From Chara braunii (lineage: Eukaryota > Streptophyta > Charophyceae > Charales > Characeae), in assembly GCA_003427395.1 (NCBI GenBank), contig BFEA01000590.1, positions 82,534 through 104,482 of the forward strand: a DNA stretch of 21,949 nt, in the 5' to 3' direction. A program made the position numbers and the translations under genes. The notes beneath the pieces were generated by a model that worked only from the letters and a program-made list of their open reading frames with translations, made no database searches and was not told the origin of the DNA. Shown here piece after piece: positions 16,809 through 21,949 of this stretch. Position 1 is the first letter of the stretch. Each line of letters starts with the position of its first letter.

Positions 16809-17621
16809 TCAGAAGTCCCAGTCCTCTATCTCGTCTCCGTCCTCCTCATCACTGAAATCCTCCTCCTCGCCTAGGAACATCTCTTTCACCCCTTCCAAGA
16901 AGGTTTCCCCCGCTGCCACGTTTCGGTAAACTATCTGCCAATGCACCGGGCTGGGAACAAAGGTTTCATCCGCGCTGAGGAGGTTTAACACCTCAGCTAA
17001 TTCTTCCGCCCAGTTTTCTTCGAACGGCCCCGCCTCCACCGATAGTTTAAAGAAGTCCTGCCTGGCACCTTGGTACCACCTCAGGCGCATCATCGACCGA
17101 CATATCCGCTCCAATCTACCCCTGGTTCCAAAGACTGCATCCACCATGAATGGGGGTAGCACGCATCTCATTGTCCTAAGGGGGTGTCTCATATTTTTCT
17201 GGTCCCCGAGTTCCACTCGCACCTCCATCCTTTCCATCTCCATTTCTGCCCGCTGACACGCAGCCCACACCACCTCCCGTTCCGCTTGCCCAAACAGCTG
17301 ATCCGGTGCCGTGCCCACTGCTAGTCCCACTACCATTGCATTTTCCATTTCTTGAGATAGGTAGATCCACCCTCGGGCCTCCACCGTTCCCCGGAATTCT
17401 AGGTCCATCAAGCTGGGTGAGAGTCTTGTCAGGCTGACCTTGGTCCAGATTGTCTCTATCCAGAGGAACGCGTCCTTCTTGTTCAGCATCACGGTTTCAT
17501 AGACTGGTTCTAGGTCGCTCCACGTCCCTTCTTCCGGGAGAACAACAGATACCCCATCCCTTACCTCTATAGGCATTTCCGGACCACTAGAGTAGACAGG
17601 AGGCAACAACCATCGCGCCAT
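16809..17621 (-). CDS. Tandem paralogue 1 of an unrecognised family, intact
   Basis: I take ATG 17621 (MARWLLPPVYSSG) because copy 3 also begins MAR; the open frame extends upstream only to a GTG at 17666. The product is 270 residues with no stop or frameshift. Blocks in order: TWSDLEPVYETV and AFLWIETIW (residues about 33-60), GWIYLSQE and GLAVGTAPDQLFGQA (about 83-113), MEVRVELG, CVLPPFMVDAVFGTRGR (about 150-170), FFKLSVEAGPFEENWAEEL (about 190-210), VYRNVAAGETFLEGVKEMF (about 230-250). A strongly acidic tail ends in DEIEDWDF and is absent from copies 2 and 3. It looks soluble, with no signal peptide or membrane helix. It is first in the array if transcribed from the minus strand. I do not recognise the family and propose no function. 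Confidence 0.65.
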   Translation of the reverse strand: MARWLLPPVYSSGPEMPIEVRDGVSVVLPEEGTWSDLEPVYETVMLNKKDAFLWIETIWTKVSLTRLSPSLMDLEFRGTVEARGWIYLSQEMENAMVVGLAVGTAPDQLFGQAEREVVWAACQRAEMEMERMEVRVELGDQKNMRHPLRTMRCVLPPFMVDAVFGTRGRLERICRSMMRLRWYQGARQDFFKLSVEAGPFEENWAEELAEVLNLLSADETFVPSPVHWQIVYRNVAAGETFLEGVKEMFLGEEEDFSDEEDGDEIEDWDF

Positions 17622-18929
17622 CTTGTTTTCCCGACGCTTACCCTGTTTTCCACATGAGAGCACCACACGGCCCCCTCATGGTCAGATCGTTTGCTTTTTC
17701 CTTTCCCAGATGAGAGTTGTTTTCAGACCCCTCATCCGGGTCTCTCTAACTTTTCTTATCCAATTCCCAAGTGCCATTGTCCCACCGTACCCCCAATCGA
17801 TCACTCGTGGCTCGCATTCCTTTTTTTCTTAATTCCACTTTCTGCCGACTCCTATCCAGCCTCTTCCTCATGTTCTCTCACTCGTGCAGACTTAGGCAGG
17901 GGTCGAGAATAGACTAGAAGCTTAGTTCCCCTTCCAACATTTGTTAGGCAACTTTACAGAGGGAGGCACAAAAAGCAAAACTCAGGCAAACATCGCACAC
18001 AGGTCGGTCATCTCCTCACCGACCTCTTCCCTAGAAATGGTCTCTCCACTGTTACTATCCGCAGGGCTTTACCCCATACCTCAAGCACAGCTCAACCGTC
18101 GCGAGCGCGGTACCCAGGTCTCGGCAAGGCATTCGCCCTTTCCTCCTTACCCAGAATACCCCATCCCGACTTGCCGCTCGTGTACCCACCGTTAATCTCG
18201 GGAATCACCCCGCACATCTCGGTAAGGCCATTGGAGCCGTCCGTCTAGGCATTCACTTCCATCGGTCTGACAAGAATCAACCTTTTCCAAGCCATGCTAC
18301 GATAAACTTTTAATCGCCTTCGAGGCTCCTTCCTTGCCCCATATGCAGTGGTCCCCCTGTCGTCTACCGACAAGCAGCCGCCCCGCCTGAAGAAGTTTCA
18401 CACCCCACCTGGGCAAGATCATCGAGCCATGCTCAGACCACTCGGGTGAGAATACTACTAATCAGCCGACGAGATCCACCCTTGCCTTACAACCCGGTGA
18501 CCCGACCCCCACACACGGAACCCGGTGAACTTCAAAGAGGACGACCATTCTGCATCCCGCACCGACCGGCACAAACCAATCCTTTCCTTCCGAAAGGCAG
18601 GACGCTCGAATCCCCATCATGCAAGCACAAGCCCCAACGTGGGACACACATAACACAAGTGTCTTTCCCCAAGTGCACCCAGTGCTTCCTACCCATTGCT
18701 CACAGGTTTTCACTCAGGACAGTGCGTGCCACTCACCCCTCACATTCATACATAGTGCCCGGTTCCTTTTCGTGAGCATCTTCAAAGGGGAGCTAGTTTT
18801 CCTTGGAGTCTAGCAACTCCCTTCGTTTCCTTATCTTTGCTTGTGTGTCCGTTCATAGGGTAGGATTGTTCCTTCTCAATTACCGTTCTTGTTCATACGA
18901 GGTTCCTTCAAGCATTTAAGTGCGGTGCA

Positions 18930-18948
18930 CGGAGCCCGCTGGGCTCCG
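18930..18948. repeat. 8-bp GC-rich inverted repeat
   Basis: CGGAGCCC (18930-18937) pairs with GGGCTCCG (18941-18948) around gct. Compact, strong hairpin in non-coding sequence; no T-run follows. Confidence 0.6.
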
Positions 18949-19148
18949 AAGAGGAGAAGAGAAGCACCCAGGTCGATCGGATCACTCCGCCGCGGGATTT
19001 TCATTGGAACCCGGACTGGCCCGGAATCCCAACCGCCTGCCAGGTAACCGGAGCCCTTCTTTCATACGAAGAGGAAGGGTCGACCTGCGGCTTGCCCAAG
19101 GCTTCCCCGGTCTGGCAAACATCATTCCAAGGGAAGGAGGACTAGAGT

Positions 19149-19165
19149 CATCTCCAAAGGAGATG
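19149..19165. repeat. 7-bp inverted repeat, 3-nt loop
   Basis: CATCTCC (19149-19155) and GGAGATG (19159-19165) flank aaa. Function unknown. Confidence 0.5.
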
Positions 19166-19421
19166 GCTGATCAGAAAGTGCAAGCATGCATGTTCTTCCT
19201 CCAGGCCTGGCCTTGCCATGCGCCCAACCACCCTCAAATTTGATTCTCTCAAAGGATAGAGCATACACAAGTCCTCATTCCTTGTCTTTAGTTATGTACA
19301 CGGTCATGCGTCGGGCCCCCCCCTCGAGATCGTCAGGGTCAGTTAAACCCATACCCGGCATCTCCACCATTTTTGTAGGGGTCGTACCCTGAAGGACTTT
19401 CGAGCCTCGGTCGACCCCAGT

Positions 19422-19446
19422 GCGGGTCCCACTTGGCTTGACCCGC
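19422..19446. repeat. 7-bp inverted repeat, 11-nt loop
   Basis: GCGGGTC (19422-19428) pairs with GACCCGC (19440-19446). A further gcgggtcg follows some 20 bases later. Function unknown. Confidence 0.45.
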
Positions 19447-19548
19447 CCACGCTCATGCTCAGGGCGCGGGTCGTTCGCCCCAGGGGCACCCCCACCTAGT
19501 GTTTTGGGATGGATGGGGGTAGGCCAGTTGCGAGAGGGATTTACATTG

Positions 19549-19583
19549 GGGGATGTAGCTCCGCTCTCGCGTCAAGATGGTAG
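19549..19583 (+). other. tRNA-Ala-like 5' half, interrupted
   Basis: GGGGATGTAGCTC (19549-19561) and AGATGGTAG (19575-19583) match consecutive parts of the acceptor stem and D-arm of plant tRNA-Ala genes, but are separated by 13 extra bases. No T-arm (GGTTCGA) and no matching 3' acceptor strand follow. It could be a relic of a tRNA-derived SINE head or chance; it is not a functional tRNA. Confidence 0.2.
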
Positions 19584-20513
19584 CTCTTTGGCCACTTGTG
19601 GTGTTTTCTTGATTCGCTCAAGTCTGGCCAGGCAATTGCTTCTTCCAATACGAAAGCAGTCCAGGGAAATTATTGAAGTTTTGTCTTCTTATCATGCGCA
19701 GGCCAAGCGTCATTCATTGGGCCACGCATCTTTTCACTAAGTCTAGTGGCTCAAGACAGCCCCTACGGCATCCTTGGGGTAGGGTGGCATCGTTCGGATC
19801 CCTAGCCGCTATATTTTTTTTGCTTAAACCACCAAAATTGCATTCACCTATCCACGACTGCCCTTAGTCCTTCCGGGCTTGCATTGCATTCAAGGGAGTC
19901 ATTGCATTCAATCATCACACAAGCCCCATCCTGGCGTCCACCACTCATTCAAGCATCCGACCATCCAACCCATCATGCATTCATAGTTTAAGCGGGGTCT
20001 AAGTCCTTCCCTCGTCGCTTTCCCTATTCCCGCCTGCATCCGGCGGACGCGTTCCCGCTCAGACCACCCTAGGCTACTCACCTGCGCAAAACCACACAAA
20101 GCAAAAGCCAGGTACAATCTCCATTGGGGTCAACACATCGCCCCTCCCACAAGCCTACGTTCCTTTTGCCTTTGATGGTCCTTTGGTTATCTTTCCCTTC
20201 ACTCAAGCAAGCCATGCCTTCACCTTAGTCATGCAGTCGAGGAAGATGGTTGAGTCAAACTGACCTCGTCCAAAATCAGCGCTCCTTCTTGCTTCCGCAA
20301 ACGCTCTCAATAGTCCCGTATCCTCCCCTTCTTGGTGGCACAAGGAACCGGCTTCCCTTCCGTTGCCCTCGCGTTCCACCAAGTGACGACTAAGTTCCTT
20401 CCCGTTCGTTCCCTGGCAATGTAACAGGTGAGGGTGGAGGTTAGTCACATGCCATGGGGGGGGGAGGGGTGACGGAAGGGTTAGGGGTTAAAGAGTTTAG
20501 AAGGAATGGAGGA

Positions 20514-20530
20514 AGGCGGGGGGAGAGAAA

Positions 20531-20571
<41 letters not shown>

Positions 20572-20625
20572 AGAGGGAAAGATGGGAGACAAAGAGAGAG
20601 AGAGGGAGAGAGAGGGAGAGAGAGG

Positions 20626-20657
<32 letters not shown>

Positions 20658-20668
20658 AAGGGAGCAAG
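20514..20668. repeat. GA microsatellite
   Basis: About 150 bases of (GA)n interrupted by G and A insertions on the plus strand. Arg/Glu-rich and Ser/Leu-rich ORFs in all frames here are artefacts of the repeat. A run of G lies about 50 bases before it. Confidence 0.9.
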
Positions 20669-20772
20669 AAGCTTCATATCCTAATCGACCTTGCTCATTG
20701 CTCGGAGTTCCGCGCACCCCCTTACGGCCCCTTAAGGTTCTCGATTGGACGGGGAAGGTGACAAGCGAGGGA

Positions 20773-21949
20773 GGGTTGGGATGTCCGGCTATGGTGGATG
20801 GGCGTAGGCAATGGAGGTTGAAGAAAGGTTGGGGCGTCCGGCTATGGTGAAAGGGTGTAGGTGATGGAGGTTGAAGAAGGGTTGGGGTGTCCGGCAATGG
20901 CGGATGGGTGTAGGTGATGGACGTTCAAGAAGGGTCGGGGCGTCCGTCTATGGTGGATGGGCGTACGTGATGGAGGTTGAAGAAGGGTTGGGGTGTCCGG
21001 CTATGGCGGATGGGTGTAGGTGATGGAGGTTGAAGAAGGGTTGGGGTGTCCGGCTAGGGTGGATGGATGTAGGTGATGGAGGTTGAAGAAGGGTTGGGGT
21101 ATCCGGCTATGGCGGATGGGTGTAGGTGATGGAGGTTGAAGAAGGGTTGGGGTGTTCGGCTATGGTGGATGGGTGTAGGTTATGGAGGTTGAAGAGGGGT
21201 TAAGGTGTCCGGCTATGGTGGATGGGTGTGGGTGATGGAGGTTGAAGAAAGGTTGGGGCGTCCGGCTATGGTGGATGGGTGTAGGTGATAGGGATTGGAG
21301 ACGGGTTGGGGTGACCGGCTATGGTGGACGGGCGTAGGTGATGGAGGTTGAGGAAGGGTTGGGGCGTCCGGCTATGGTGGATGGGTGTAGGTGATGGAGA
21401 TTGAAGAAGGATTCGGGTGTTCAGCTATGGTGGATGGGCGTAGGTGACGGAGCTTGAAGAGGGGTTGGGGTGTCTAGCTATGGTGGACGGGTGTAGGTGA
21501 TGGAGGTTGAAGAAGGGTTGGGGCGTCCGGCTAGGGTGGATGGGTGTAGGTGATGGAGGTTGAAGAAGGATTGGGGTGTCCGGCTATGGCGGATGGGTGT
21601 AGGTGATGGAGGTTGAAGAAGGGTTGGGTTGTCCGACTATGGTGAACGGGTGTAGGTGATGGATGTTGAAGAAGGGTTGGGTGTTCGGCTATGGTGGATG
21701 GGCGTAGGTGACGGAGGTTGAAGAAGGGTTGGGGCGTCCGGCTACGGTGGATGGGTGTAGGTGATGGAGGTTGAAGAGGGGTTGGGGTGTCCGGCTATGG
21801 TGGACGGGTGTAGGTGATGGAGGTTGAAGAAGGGTTGGGGTGTCCAGCTATGGTGGACGGCTGTAGGTGATGGAGGTTGAAGAAGGGTTGGGGCGTCCGG
21901 CTAGGGTGGATGGGTGTAGGTGATGGAGGTTGAAGAAGGGTTGGGGTGT
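20773..21949. repeat. 53-bp minisatellite, about 22 copies, continuing past the window
   Basis: The unit reads gggttggggtgtccggctat, then ggtggatgggtgtaggtgat, then ggaggttgaagaa, 53 bp in all. Spacing of the tccgg word confirms the 53-bp period (for example 20996 and 21049). Units differ mostly by single substitutions, many of them C/T at CG or TG positions, plus a few indels. The array has no unique spacers, so it is not a CRISPR. It ends at the window edge and is probably part of a larger satellite block. Confidence 0.95.

Larger units (their letters stand above)
17622..20450. other. Long stretch without a supported gene
   Basis: The sequence upstream of the paralogue array holds only short ORFs (109 codons at most) with Pro/Ser/His-rich, motif-free translations. 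No fifth paralogue copy is visible: I looked for the PPF and GPF blocks on the minus strand. It contains several GC-rich hairpins (18930-18948, 19149-19165, 19422-19446) and a tRNA-Ala-like segment near 19549. A promoter for the array would be expected near its left end, but no clear TATA box is visible on the minus strand. Confidence 0.5.

Noticed and set aside
14188-17621. Bacterial operon interpretation of the tandem minus-strand genes
   Set aside because: Spacers are long, no ribosome binding sites precede the starts, and the surrounding repeats and gypsy element are eukaryotic.
20454-20897. Arg/Glu- and Ser/Leu-rich ORFs
   Set aside because: Artefacts of the GA microsatellite.
20773-21949. 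CRISPR-like regular array
   Set aside because: The whole 53-bp unit repeats with no unique spacers, the setting is eukaryotic and no cas gene is present.
1-21949. LTR pair, primer binding site and polypurine tract for the retroelement
   Set aside because: I looked for long direct repeats between left and right flanks and for sequences complementary to common tRNA 3' ends and found none I could support by eye; a self-alignment is needed.

Overview
The window looks like repeat-rich nuclear DNA of a eukaryote. There are no bacterial-style operons, ribosome binding sites or CRISPR arrays. Instead it holds a decayed Ty3/gypsy (Metaviridae) retrotransposon, GAA and GA microsatellites, several minisatellites and long gene-poor stretches. 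A streptophyte (charophyte-like) alga is my best guess, because retrotransposons carrying cytosine methyltransferases are documented in charophytes and dinoflagellates and a Dnmt3-like fragment lies here on the same strand as the retroelement. A fungus is not excluded, since this reverse transcriptase type (a long insert after YIDD with a PGVRKFVWDH block) also resembles basidiomycete elements. This assignment is inference.

Layout, left to right. 1-390: a 91-bp-period repeat and a polypurine tract. 400-6000: no convincing gene apart from a minus-strand fragment at 3115-3534 with motifs I-III of a Dnmt3-type C5 cytosine methyltransferase; the rest is hairpins and small tandem repeats (51 bp, about 60 bp, 38 bp). 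6015-6351: two diverged copies of a short minus-strand peptide-coding motif. 6461-7078: an intact minus-strand ORF with a textbook SUMO-interaction motif. 7251-7392: a 66-bp tandem repeat. 7551-8624: retroelement integrase on the minus strand, DD35E triad present but several stops. 8629-about 12993: gag (zinc knuckle), protease, reverse transcriptase and RNase H of the same kind of element, but on the plus strand. About 13000-13726: a charged coiled-coil ORF on the minus strand, probably the Gag N-terminus. 14188-17621: four tandem minus-strand paralogues of an unrecognised family of about 260-270 residues. 17622-20500: no gene seen. 20514-20668: GA microsatellite. 20773 to the window end: a 53-bp minisatellite.

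Read on the minus strand, the order is paralogues 1-4, Gag N-terminus, [inverted Gag-PR-RT-RH], integrase, SUMO-interaction ORF, methyltransferase fragment. Flipping the 8.6-13.0 kb segment would restore a canonical gag-PR-RT-RH-IN order, so an internal inversion of about 4.4 kb inside one element is the simplest reading. All recognisable coding pieces outside that segment share one strand. This raises the possibility that the paralogues, the SUMO-interaction ORF and the methyltransferase fragment were cargo of one very large element; no LTR pair or primer binding site was found to prove it.

Most disabling stops can be explained by G:C to A:T transitions at conserved Trp or Arg codons, and variation in the 53-bp minisatellite is concentrated at CG/TG positions. 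Both fit a genome shaped by cytosine methylation and deamination. The most novel item is the four-copy paralogue array: one copy is intact, two have a single amber stop each, and one has a stop plus a frameshift.
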